A stretch of 64,000 nt of DNA, taken from NCBI RefSeq assembly GCF_036226745.1, contig NZ_CP109013.1, forward strand, positions 7,502,001-7,566,000, given 5' to 3'. How positions within the stretch are numbered: the first letter of the stretch is position 1; each line of letters opens with the position of its first letter. The notes under the pieces were generated by a model, which saw nothing but the letters and a program-made list of their open reading frames with translations, had not been told where the DNA came from and ran no database searches. The translations under genes and the position numbers were made by a program. The DNA is from Streptomyces sp. NBC_00683. Lineage in GTDB: Bacteria > Actinomycetota > Actinomycetes > Streptomycetales > Streptomycetaceae. Positions 52,158-60,988 of the stretch are shown piece by piece.

Positions 52158-55100
52158 GACTGCACCGGCTCACCCTCACCGCCTTCGGCCCCTTCGGCGC
52201 CACCCAGGAAGTCGACTTCGACGCACTCTCCTCGGCCGGGCTCTTCCTGCTGCACGGTCCGACCGGCGCGGGTAAGACCTCCGTCCTCGACGCCGTCTGC
52301 TTCGGGCTGTACGGAGCCGTGCCCGGCGCCCGGCAGAGCCCCGGCACCTCCCTGCGGAGCGACCACGCCCCGGTCGACCTGCCGACCGAGGTCCGGCTGG
52401 AGCTGACCGTCGGAGGGCGCCGCCTGGAGGTCACCCGTCGGCCTGCCCAGCCCCGCCCCAGGAAGCGGGGCGGCGGCTTCACGACAGAAAAGGCACAGAG
52501 CCTGCTGCGCGAGTACGGCGCGGAGAAGGGCTGGCAGGCGCTCAGTCGCTCGCACCAGGAGATCGGCGAGGAGATCGGCCGGCTCATCGGGATGAGCAGG
52601 GACCAGTTCTGCCAGGTGGTCCTGCTGCCCCAGGGAGACTTCGCGCGCTTCCTGCGGGCCGACGCCGAGGCACGCGGCAAACTCCTGGGCAGGCTCTTCG
52701 ACACCCGTCGGTTCGCCGCGGTGGAGGACCACCTGGCCGAGCTGCGCCGTCGGGCGGAAGCGCAGGTCCGAACCGGCGACGAACACATCCTGGCCCTCGC
52801 CCAGCGCATCGCGCAGGCCGCCGGCCCGGCCGCCCGGGAATCGCCCCTGCCCGAGGACCGGCCCGGTGAACCCGGACTGGCCGAGGGCGTACTGCAATGG
52901 GCGGCCGTCGCGCGCGGCGGCGCGGGCGAACGGCTCGACGTCGCCCGGTGCGCCCTGTCGGCGGCGGAGGCCCGGAACAACGCCGCGCGCCACGCCCTGG
53001 ACGCCGAGCGCGAGCTCGCCCGGCTGCAGCAGCGGTACGCGGAGACGCGCCGCCGCGCTGCCGGACTCGAGGAGCGCCGCCTCGAGCGCGACCGCTGCCA
53101 CGAACAGCTCACGCGCGCACGCAAGGCGGACCTCGTCGCTCCGGCGCTCGAGCTGCGCGAGGAGGCCGAACGCGCCCACACGGCGGCGAGCGCGGCCCGT
53201 GAACGTTCTCGCGCGGAGCTGCCCCCGGAGCTGGCCGACGCGGGCGTCGAACAGCTCGCCGGCGCTGAGCGCACCCTCCGGTCGGACCTCGGCGCACTCG
53301 AGGCGGCGCGCCGCGCCGAACGGCGCAGCAGGCAGATCGACGCCGAACGGGCGGGGATCGAACGGCAGTCCCGTGCCGACGACGAACTGATCCAGGAGGC
53401 GGCGGACTGGCTGGCCGGCTGGGACGGTATCCACCGGGAACTGCGGGAGCGCATCGAGGGCGCGCAGGAGGCCGCGACCCGGGCCGAGCAACTGGCCGGG
53501 CGGCTGGACCCTGCGCGCCGGAGGCTGGACGCGGCGCGGCGGCGCGACGCACTCGTCGTTCGGGAAGGGGCCGCCGAGGACAGTCTGACGGCGGCCCGCG
53601 AACACGCACTCGCTGCTCACGAGACCTGGCTGGGGCTGCGGGAGCGGCGGTTGCGCGACATCGCGGCAGAGCTGGCCGAGGGGCTTGCCGACGGTGTGGC
53701 CTGCACCGTGTGCGGCTCGGCCGATCACCCGGAGCCGGCCCGGCCGGGAGACGGGCATGTGGACCGCGCGACGGAGGAAGCGTCACTCGCCGCCCACCGG
53801 CGTGCGGAGCAGTCCCGCGCGGAGGCGGAGCGCGAGCTCGGCGTCCTGCGCGAACGGCTCGCCGCTGCGCGGGCGGAGGCCTCGGGGGACCTGTCCGGGG
53901 ACCCGGAGGAGCCGGAGGGCCAGGGGACGGTGCGGGCTGCCGGCCGGGGTACGGCCTCCGTCGCGGAACTCGAGGCGGTCGTCACCGTGCTGACCCGGGA
54001 GCACACGGAAGCGCACCGGCTGGCGGCGGGGATGCACGGCGCCCGGGAGGCACTCGCCGCCGCCGAGCGGGAGCACCTCGGACGGCTCGACGCCCGGCAG
54101 CAGGCCGAACGGCGCGCAGCCGCCCGTACCTCGCAGCGGGAAGCACTCGAGCGCGAACAGGCCGCGTTGGAGGCCGAACTGGTGACGGCACGGGGGGCGT
54201 CGGGATCCGTCGCCGCGCACGCGGACCTGCTGGAGCGCAGGGTCTCGCTGCTCGCCGACGCCGCCGATTCGCTGCGGGCCGAACAGAGCGCCGCGCAGCG
54301 CCGCAAGGAGGCCGATGGCACGCTCGCCGATGCCGCCTTCCGGGCCGGATTCGACACCCCGCAGGCCGCCGCTTCGGCGCTCGTCGACGCCACCGCCCAG
54401 CGGGAACTCCAGCACCGGATCGACGCCTGGCAGGCGGAGGCCGCAGCCGTCGCCGACCGGCTCGCCGAGGAGGACGCCCGGGCAGCCGCAGCGCAGCCAC
54501 CCGCAACGCCGGATGCCGCGCAGTCGGCGTACGACGCTTCGGGACGGCTGCTGCGCGACAGCGCGGCCGCGCTCGCCGCCGCCCAGGAGCGCTGCACGGA
54601 GCTCGGCCGGCTCTCCCGGCAGACCGCGGACGAGGTGCGCAGGATGGGGCCGCTCCGGCAGGAGCACGAACGGGTGGCACGCCTCGCCGGGCTGACCGCG
54701 GGCACCTCGGCCGACAACGAGCGAAAGATGAGGCTCGAGGCGTATGTGCTCGCCGCCCGGCTGGAACAGGTCGCCGCAGCCGCGACAGCCCGCCTCCAGC
54801 GCATGTCCTCGGGCCGCTACACCCTGGTGCACTCCGACGCGCGGAGCGGTGGGCGCAGAGCAGGGCTCGGGCTGCACGTCGTGGACTCCTGGACGGGCCG
54901 GGAGCGCGACACGGCGACCCTGTCCGGCGGCGAGACGTTCTTCGCCTCGCTGGCCCTCGCGCTCGGCCTCGCCGACGTCGTGACGGACGAGGCGGGCGGC
55001 GTACGGCTGGACACGCTCTTCATCGACGAGGGTTTCGGCAGCCTGGACGAGCAGACCCTGGACGAAGTGCTCGACGTCCTGGACTCGCTGCGCGAACGCG

Positions 55101-55228
55101 ACCGCAGTGTCGGCATCGTCAGCCATGTCGCCGACCTGCGGCGCCGCATCCCGGCGCAGCTGGAAGTGGTGAAGGAGCGGCACGGGTCGGCGGTGCGGCA
55201 TCGCGCCGCGGGCATGCTCAGCGGCTGA
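52154..55228 (+). CDS. sbcC: Exonuclease SbcC (Rad50-type ATPase subunit)
   Basis: 1024 residues: Walker A GPTGAGKTS (about 35-43), long charged coiled coils either side of a zinc hook CTVCGSADHP (about residue 517), signature TLSGGETFFASLALALG and Walker B DTLFIDEGFGSLDE near the C-terminus. Forms the SbcCD complex. The start is a TTG overlapping the sbcD stop, with GAGG 8 bases upstream and the expected first residues MRLHRLTLTAFGPFG. The 3' end overlaps a convergent regulator gene by 11 bp. Confidence 0.96.
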   Translation: MRLHRLTLTAFGPFGATQEVDFDALSSAGLFLLHGPTGAGKTSVLDAVCFGLYGAVPGARQSPGTSLRSDHAPVDLPTEVRLELTVGGRRLEVTRRPAQPRPRKRGGGFTTEKAQSLLREYGAEKGWQALSRSHQEIGEEIGRLIGMSRDQFCQVVLLPQGDFARFLRADAEARGKLLGRLFDTRRFAAVEDHLAELRRRAEAQVRTGDEHILALAQRIAQAAGPAARESPLPEDRPGEPGLAEGVLQWAAVARGGAGERLDVARCALSAAEARNNAARHALDAERELARLQQRYAETRRRAAGLEERRLERDRCHEQLTRARKADLVAPALELREEAERAHTAASAARERSRAELPPELADAGVEQLAGAERTLRSDLGALEAARRAERRSRQIDAERAGIERQSRADDELIQEAADWLAGWDGIHRELRERIEGAQEAATRAEQLAGRLDPARRRLDAARRRDALVVREGAAEDSLTAAREHALAAHETWLGLRERRLRDIAAELAEGLADGVACTVCGSADHPEPARPGDGHVDRATEEASLAAHRRAEQSRAEAERELGVLRERLAAARAEASGDLSGDPEEPEGQGTVRAAGRGTASVAELEAVVTVLTREHTEAHRLAAGMHGAREALAAAEREHLGRLDARQQAERRAAARTSQREALEREQAALEAELVTARGASGSVAAHADLLERRVSLLADAADSLRAEQSAAQRRKEADGTLADAAFRAGFDTPQAAASALVDATAQRELQHRIDAWQAEAAAVADRLAEEDARAAAAQPPATPDAAQSAYDASGRLLRDSAAALAAAQERCTELGRLSRQTADEVRRMGPLRQEHERVARLAGLTAGTSADNERKMRLEAYVLAARLEQVAAAATARLQRMSSGRYTLVHSDARSGGRRAGLGLHVVDSWTGRERDTATLSGGETFFASLALALGLADVVTDEAGGVRLDTLFIDEGFGSLDEQTLDEVLDVLDSLRERDRSVGIVSHVADLRRRIPAQLEVVKERHGSAVRHRAAGMLSG

Positions 55229-55664
55229 TCGCCCGGCGGGGGAGCGGCGAGGAGTACACGATGCTGGTGGTCACGGAGCCGAGGGTGCCGATCCTCCCCG
55301 TGACCTCTTCGAGGTGGCGCATCGAACGGGCGGTCACCTTCAGTACGAAGCAGTCGTCCCCGGTCACATGATGTGCCTCCACGATCTCCGGCGTCGTATC
55401 CGTCAGATCGTGGAACGGCTTGTAGTTGCCGTTCGGATAGCGCAGCCGTACCAGGGCCAGAATCGGCATCCCGAGCCGCTCGGGGTCCACCACCGCGGTG
55501 TAACCGCTGATCACCCCCACCTCCTCGAGGCGGCGCACCCGTTCGGTGACGGCGCTCGGGGACATGGCCACGGCGCGGGCCAGCTCGGCGAAGGTCGCGC
55601 GTCCGTCGCGTTGCAGGACCTCGAGGATGCGCCAGTCCGTGGCGTCCGGGGAATAGTCGGTCAT
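55218..55664 (-). CDS. Lrp/AsnC family regulator (1)
   Basis: 148 residues: HTH (about 8-55: DWRILEVLQRDGRATFAELA, SPSAVTERVRRLEEVGVISGY), then the RAM ligand domain. Divergent from a rhodanese gene 94 bp away, which it may control. Confidence 0.93.
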   Translation of the reverse strand: MTDYSPDATDWRILEVLQRDGRATFAELARAVAMSPSAVTERVRRLEEVGVISGYTAVVDPERLGMPILALVRLRYPNGNYKPFHDLTDTTPEIVEAHHVTGDDCFVLKVTARSMRHLEEVTGRIGTLGSVTTSIVYSSPLPRRAISR

Positions 55665-55758
55665 GGTCCACAGACAACAGGGCAATCCCCGGCAGATCAA
55701 GCGATGTGCCGGGGATCATTACTTCCGGCAGGCGATCACCGACCGTAGATTTCTGGAC

Positions 55759-56244
55759 ATGACCTCACAGCTCACCCCTACGGACAACCCCGTCCTGCGC
55801 GTGGCGCCGGCGACCCCCGCAGCCGCTGCCGCGTACTTCGGCGCCTCGCTGGCCTTCCACGCCGACGTCTCCGACGTCGCCGCGGTACTGGCGACGGGCG
55901 GCGACCCGGGCTTCGTCGTGCTGGACTCCCGGTCCACCGCCTCCTGGGACCAGGGACACGTGCCCGGCGCGGTGCACCTGCCCACCGCACTCATCGCGGA
56001 GCAGGCACCGGCACTCCTCGACCCGGCTGTACCGGTGGTCACCTACTGCTGGGGCCCCGGCTGCAACGGTGCGACCCGCGCCGCCCTGGCCCTCGCCGAA
56101 CTCGGCTACCAGGTCAAGGAGATGCTCGGCGGATTCGAGTACTGGGCACGCGAGGGCTTCGAGTTCGAGACCTGGCAGGGCCTGGAGCGGCGCACCGCGG
56201 ACCCGCTCACGGCACCGGCCGATGCCGACGACTGCGGCTGCTGA
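55759..56244 (+). CDS. Rhodanese-like sulfurtransferase
   Basis: 161 residues with one rhodanese domain: FVVLDSRSTASWDQGHVPGA and the active-site loop TYCWGPGCNGATRAA with a cysteine, and a C-terminal DDCGC. Leaderless ATG (TAGATT, 7 nt). Divergent from an Lrp regulator. Confidence 0.92.
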   Translation: MTSQLTPTDNPVLRVAPATPAAAAAYFGASLAFHADVSDVAAVLATGGDPGFVVLDSRSTASWDQGHVPGAVHLPTALIAEQAPALLDPAVPVVTYCWGPGCNGATRAALALAELGYQVKEMLGGFEYWAREGFEFETWQGLERRTADPLTAPADADDCGC

Positions 56245-56362
56245 CCGCACCGCCCCTCGCCGGCGGCCACCGCTGCTGCCCGCCGGGAGACCGGCCGCAG
56301 CGCCCTCGGGGCCGGCCGGATCAGCTCGCGAGGCGTGCCGGTCAGCCCGCTACACGTGCCGG

Positions 56363-57256
56363 TCAGCGCCTGCGGGACCTGCCCGCGGCGTCGAGGAGGG
56401 CCGCGAACACGTCCTCGCCGTCGTGGCCGGCAGGCAGTCCGCTGACCTGCCCGTCGCCGACCTCCACCACCCGCCACGCCCCGTCGTCCCGCAGGGCCAT
56501 GTCCGTCGTCACCCAACGGCAGTCGAGGCCGCGTACCGCCTCGCCGACGGCATCGAGGCCCGGCGAGGGCACCTGAGCGGGCGTGTCGGGGTGGGCGGTC
56601 ACCAGCACGGCCTCACCGTCCACCCACCACACCCGGGCCTCACCGCCCGGAACGAACGACTCGTACGCCCGCAGGACCACACCACCGGCGAGGAAGTCGC
56701 CCTGCAGCTCGACGAACCGGCCGACGACCGAGGCGAGCCGAAGCCCGTCCGACAACTCCGGTACGAAGCAGGCCTCGTCCCACTCGTGCTTGCGGGACTT
56801 CACGAAGTCCTTCACGATCCCCGCCCCGGAGCCGAGAGGCCCGGCGAGGTGTGACCAGAACTCCGTGCCGGCGGAGGCGGCGGCGCCGGAGGGCAGCGCG
56901 CACCAGACGCTGTGCGGTGTGAGACCGGCGAATGTCCTGTACCAGCCGGGCAGTTCATGCGCGGTGCGGTACGCGGCGGCATCCGTGAGGAGCGAGCAGC
57001 CACGCCCTGCCAGCGCACCCTCCAGTTCCTCGTACCGTTCCGGCGGAATCATCCAGCCGCGGTACCACAACGGCCCCGAGTCCCGCGGGACCCGACCGAC
57101 GCACGCTTCCGGGTCCCCGGCGAGCAGCGCGTCGTGGTCGACCAGGACGACCCGCGCACCCGCCCTGCGGGCAGCGGCAGCCTCCTGGGCGAACTGGGGG
57201 TCCGGACGTCCGGTGCGCAGGGGGTCGGAGCAGAACAGGAAACCGGTCGGCGGCAT
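56363..57256 (-). CDS. ATP-grasp fold protein
   Basis: 297 residues. N-terminal preATP-grasp strand (GFLFCSDPLRTGRPDPQFAQ), central IVKDFVKSRKHEWDEACFVP (ATP-binding Lys), and C-terminal RVVEVGDGQVSGLP metal-ligand segment (ExxxGQ). A peptide-bond or amide ligase activity is possible. In the 118-bp gap after it, CGTGCCGGTCAGC is repeated with a 21-bp period. Confidence 0.8.
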   Translation of the reverse strand: MPPTGFLFCSDPLRTGRPDPQFAQEAAAARRAGARVVLVDHDALLAGDPEACVGRVPRDSGPLWYRGWMIPPERYEELEGALAGRGCSLLTDAAAYRTAHELPGWYRTFAGLTPHSVWCALPSGAAASAGTEFWSHLAGPLGSGAGIVKDFVKSRKHEWDEACFVPELSDGLRLASVVGRFVELQGDFLAGGVVLRAYESFVPGGEARVWWVDGEAVLVTAHPDTPAQVPSPGLDAVGEAVRGLDCRWVTTDMALRDDGAWRVVEVGDGQVSGLPAGHDGEDVFAALLDAAGRSRRR

Positions 57257-57340
57257 GCGGAAACCGTTCTCGATCTTTCACTCGGGACTTCGGCGGAAGC
57301 CGAAGGGAGCGTGCACGGGCGGAGGTGTCGCGGGCGGACA

Positions 57341-57399
57341 GGGCCGGTGATTCCACCGGCCCCGTCGGCCGCGCGGATCGGGACGCGGAACCCGATCCG
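57341..57399 (-). terminator. Double hairpin downstream of the DUF885 gene
   Basis: Two perfect 9-bp stems: CGGATCGGG/CCCGATCCG (57374-57399) and GGGCCGGTG-ATTC-CACCGGCCC (57341-57362), in the 173-bp gap before the ATP-grasp gene. Confidence 0.7.
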
Positions 57400-57429
57400 T
57401 GGAACAGATCCAGGACGTACGCCCCGGCG

Positions 57430-59115
57430 TCAGATCCTGGACAGCTCGTCCACCAGATCGTCCAGGCCGAGCGAACCCTGCGAGAGTGCCGCCATGTGCC
57501 AGGCCTTGAGGTCGAACGCGTCACCGTGGGCCTTGCGTGCGTTCTCCCTGCCCAGCAGCCAGGCGCGCTCGCCCAGCTTGTACCCGATGGCCTGCCCCGG
57601 CATCGACAGGTAGCGGGTCAGCTCGCTCTCCACGAAATCGGCAGGCCGGCCACTGTGGCTGCCGAAGAACTCCTGGGCCAGTTCCGGTGTCCACCGCTCA
57701 CCCGGGTGGAACGGCGAGTCCGCGGGGATCTCCAGCTCCAGGTGCATGCCGATGTCCACGATCACCCGGCAGGCACGCATCATCTGCGCGTCCAGGTATC
57801 CGAGCCGCCGCTCGGCGTCGGGCAGGAAGCCCAGCTCGTCCATCAGCCGCTCCGCATACAGCGCCCAGCCCTCGGCGTTGGCACTGACATGGCCGATCGA
57901 CGCCTGATAGCGGGAGAGGCTGTCGGCGACGTGGGTCCACTGGGCGATCTGCAGATGGTGGCCCGGTACTCCCTCGTGGTACCAGGTGGACACCAGGTCG
58001 TACACGGGGAAACGCGTCTCGCCCATGGTGGGGAGCCAGGTGCGGCCGGGCCGGGAGAAGTCCTCGGAAGGACCCGTGTAGTACGGAGCGGCGGCGCCTC
58101 CCGCCGGAGCGATCCGGGACTCCACCTTCCTTACCCGCTCGGCGAGTTCGAAGTGGGTTCCGTCGAGCGCGTCGATGGCTTCGTCCATCAGCCCCTGCAG
58201 CCACACGCGGACCTCGTCCACACCCTCGATGTGCTTGCCGTGCACATCGAGATGGGCGAGAGCCTCCCAGGGGCCGGCGCCCGGAAGGATCTTGTCGGCC
58301 TCGGTCCTCATCTCGGCCAGCAGCCGGTGGTACTCGGACCAGCCGTACGCGTACGCCTCGTCGAGATCGAGGTCCGTGCCGTTGTACTGGCGCGCCCAAC
58401 GTGCGTAGCGCTCACGGCCGACCGTGTCGGGGGAACCCTCGATCGCGGGTGCGTAGACCTCCCTCAGCCACCCGCGCAGTGCGAGGAGCCCCTCGGTCGC
58501 CCGGCGTGCGGCGTCGTCCAGTTCCGCGCGCAGCGACTCCGGCCCCGGGGCCACGAAGTCCTCGAAGAACCCGGTGCCGTTCTCCCCGGCCCAGGTACCC
58601 AGTTGCTCGATGAACGTGGCCGTCGGGCGCGGGCCCGCGTACAGCTTGCGATCGAGACCGAGCGCGAGCGAGGCGCGGTATCCCTCCAAGGCCGCGGGGA
58701 CCGCGAGCAGTCGGTCCACGACCGCCGCCCAGTCCTCGTCCGTCGCGGTCGGCGTCGCCGTGAAGACGTCCCGCAGGCTGTGCGCCGGTGAGTGGATGTT
58801 GGAGATGGTCCGCAGGCCCTCCTCGGTCTCGTGGATGGCGAGTTCGGCCGTCAGGCGCTCGCGCAGCAGCCGCGCGCAGCGCTGCTCGGCGTCGGTGTCC
58901 GCGCCCGGCGCCTGCTCGGCGGCGTCGAGCTCCACCAGGGTGCGGCGGATCAGCTCGGCAGCGGCTTCCTGCCCGGCCGGAGAGAAATCGGGCAGCCGGC
59001 GAGAGCTTTCCGCGACACCGAGGTAGGTACCGGTGATCGGGTCGAGTTCGATGAACGCGTCGACGTAGGCGTCGGCGACCTGGCGCGGCAGCGTGCTGCT
59101 CGATGTGTCTGACAT
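57430..59115 (-). CDS. DUF885 family (putative zinc carboxypeptidase-like) protein
   Basis: 561 residues with the family metal site WYHEGVPGHHLQ (HExxGHH-like) and the AEGWALYAERLMDELG glutamate motif. Predicted cytosolic metallopeptidase or esterase; no signal peptide. ATG 59115 has GAGGA 7 bases upstream. Confidence 0.9.
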   Translation of the reverse strand: MSDTSSSTLPRQVADAYVDAFIELDPITGTYLGVAESSRRLPDFSPAGQEAAAELIRRTLVELDAAEQAPGADTDAEQRCARLLRERLTAELAIHETEEGLRTISNIHSPAHSLRDVFTATPTATDEDWAAVVDRLLAVPAALEGYRASLALGLDRKLYAGPRPTATFIEQLGTWAGENGTGFFEDFVAPGPESLRAELDDAARRATEGLLALRGWLREVYAPAIEGSPDTVGRERYARWARQYNGTDLDLDEAYAYGWSEYHRLLAEMRTEADKILPGAGPWEALAHLDVHGKHIEGVDEVRVWLQGLMDEAIDALDGTHFELAERVRKVESRIAPAGGAAAPYYTGPSEDFSRPGRTWLPTMGETRFPVYDLVSTWYHEGVPGHHLQIAQWTHVADSLSRYQASIGHVSANAEGWALYAERLMDELGFLPDAERRLGYLDAQMMRACRVIVDIGMHLELEIPADSPFHPGERWTPELAQEFFGSHSGRPADFVESELTRYLSMPGQAIGYKLGERAWLLGRENARKAHGDAFDLKAWHMAALSQGSLGLDDLVDELSRI

Positions 59116-59183
59116 GTGGACATCCTCATACGGCGGAGGGCTCTGCGTCACCCGGATAGGACTTCGGTCCCCGTGGAGATCCC

Positions 59184-59696
59184 TTACGGCGTTGTGGAGT
59201 CGGGGTGCGTCTCGTTCGGGCCTGCGGCGGGCGGCAGCAGCGGACCGCACTCCCACTGCTGGAAGATCAGCCGCGTCTCCACCCGCGCCACCTCACGTTG
59301 CGAGGTGAACTCGTCCAGGACCAGCCGCTGCAGGTCCGCCGTGCCGGCGACGGCCACATGGACGAGATAGTCGTCGGGCCCGGTGAGGTGGAAGAGCGCG
59401 CGGGACTCGGGCAGTGCGCGGATCCGCTCGACGAACGGTCCGATGAGTTCCCTGCGGTGCGGCCGGACCTGCACCAGGAGCAGCGCCTCGAGGCCCCGGC
59501 CGAGCCGCGCAGGATCGAGCCGCAGCTGGTGCCCGAGGATGACGCCGGAGCGGCGCAGCCGTGCCACCCTGTCCAGGCAGGTGGACGGCGCCACCCCGAC
59601 TTCGGCGGCCAGCTCCCGGTACGTCATCCGTGCATCGTTCTGCAGCAATCGCAGAATATGCAGATCCACCGGGTCCAGAGCGACAGATTCAGCCAT
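59184..59696 (-). CDS. Lrp/AsnC family regulator (2)
   Basis: 170 residues: HTH (about 8-55: VDLHILRLLQNDARMTYREL, APSTCLDRVARLRRSGVI) and RAM domain, with an extra Pro-rich tail. Divergent from a trans-sulfuration PLP enzyme 59 bp away, an arrangement known for methionine gamma-lyase genes, so it probably senses methionine or a related amino acid. Confidence 0.93.
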   Translation of the reverse strand: MAESVALDPVDLHILRLLQNDARMTYRELAAEVGVAPSTCLDRVARLRRSGVILGHQLRLDPARLGRGLEALLLVQVRPHRRELIGPFVERIRALPESRALFHLTGPDDYLVHVAVAGTADLQRLVLDEFTSQREVARVETRLIFQQWECGPLLPPAAGPNETHPDSTTP

Positions 59697-59755
59697 CGGG
59701 CGAACGTAACACGGGATTCTCGCTCATTAGGCCGTTCAGTGTTCAGAGTAGTGAC

Positions 59756-60988
59756 ATGGACACCGAAGCCTCCTCGCTGACATCCCCGGCCCCCCTCCGG
59801 CCCAGGGCGCTCGCCACCGAAGCCGTGCACGCCGGACGCGACGATCTCGCCTCTCTCGGACTGCACGCCGCGCCCATCGATCTGTCCACCACCTACCCCT
59901 CGTACGACTCACGGGGTGAGGCCGAGCGGATCGATGCCTTCGCCGCCACCGGAGCCAGGCCGGACGGGCCGCCCGTCTACGCCCGGCTGGACAATCCGAC
60001 GACCGCCCGCTTCGAGACGGCACTGGCCCGTCTGGAGGGGACCGAGAGCGCTGTGGCCTTCGCCAGCGGAATGGCGGCGCTCACCGCCGTGCTGCTGGCC
60101 CGCGCGAGCATGGGGCTGCGCCATGTCGTCGCCGTCCGGCCGTTGTACGGATGCAGTGACCACCTCCTCGGCGCCGGGCTGCTCGGGACCGAGGTGACCT
60201 GGACCGATCCGGCGGGCATCGCCGACGCGATCCGCCCGGACACCGGGCTGGTGATGGTCGAGACCCCGGCCAACCCGACGCTGGCCGAGATCGACATCCG
60301 GGCGGTGGCGCACTCCTGCGGTTCCGTGCCGCTGCTCGTCGACAACACCTTCGCGACACCCGTACTGCAGCGTCCGGTGGAGCACGGTGCCCGGGTCGTG
60401 CTGCACAGCGCGACCAAGTACCTCGGCGGCCACGGCGATGTCATGGGCGGGGTCGTGGCGTGCGACGAGGAGTTCGCGGCGAAGCTCCGGCAGGTGCGGT
60501 TCGCCACCGGTGGCGTGCTGCACCCGCTGGCCGGCTATCTGCTGCTGCGCGGCCTCTCCACACTGTCGGTGCGGGTCAGGGCCGCGTCGGCGAGCGCCGC
60601 CGAACTCACCCGCCGGCTCTCCGCCGACCCCCGCATCGCGCGGGTGCACTACCCGAAGCTGGGCGGGGCGATGGTCTCGTTCGAGGTGTACGGGGATCCG
60701 CACCGGGTGATCGCGGGAGTCGGGCTCATCACGCCCGCCGTGAGCCTCGGCAGCGTCGACACCCTGATCCAGCATCCGGCCTCCATCAGCCACCGCATTG
60801 TGGATGAGGGAGACCGGCAGGCTTCGGGCGTCGGTGACCGGCTGCTGCGGATGTCCGTCGGCCTGGAGGACGTCGAGGACCTCTGGGCCGATCTGTGTCA
60901 GGCGCTCAGCGACGGGTCTGCGGTGTCTGCTCGGCCTGCCCGTGCGGGGCGGCCGGCAGGACTGGAGTCGCACCCAGCCGGGCTGTGA
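59756..60988 (+). CDS. Trans-sulfuration PLP enzyme (cystathionine gamma-synthase/lyase or methionine gamma-lyase type)
   Basis: 410 residues: YARLDNPTTARFETALARLE, ETPANPTLAEIDI, the PLP lysine in HSATKYLGGHGDVMGG (Lys221), ITPAVSLGSVDTLIQHPAS. Acts on sulfur amino acids. Odd: in the C-terminal domain VHYPKLGGAMVSFEV is about 20 residues shorter than in relatives (the loop with the HP..H motif is missing). The last 27 codons overlap a convergent gene by 83 bp. Which reaction it does cannot be read from the sequence. Confidence 0.9.
   Translation: MDTEASSLTSPAPLRPRALATEAVHAGRDDLASLGLHAAPIDLSTTYPSYDSRGEAERIDAFAATGARPDGPPVYARLDNPTTARFETALARLEGTESAVAFASGMAALTAVLLARASMGLRHVVAVRPLYGCSDHLLGAGLLGTEVTWTDPAGIADAIRPDTGLVMVETPANPTLAEIDIRAVAHSCGSVPLLVDNTFATPVLQRPVEHGARVVLHSATKYLGGHGDVMGGVVACDEEFAAKLRQVRFATGGVLHPLAGYLLLRGLSTLSVRVRAASASAAELTRRLSADPRIARVHYPKLGGAMVSFEVYGDPHRVIAGVGLITPAVSLGSVDTLIQHPASISHRIVDEGDRQASGVGDRLLRMSVGLEDVEDLWADLCQALSDGSAVSARPARAGRPAGLESHPAGL

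Noticed and set aside
51932..53758. 608-codon open frame on the minus strand inside sbcD/sbcC
   Set aside because: Low-complexity Arg/Gly/Ala product with no motif, opposite two clear core genes.
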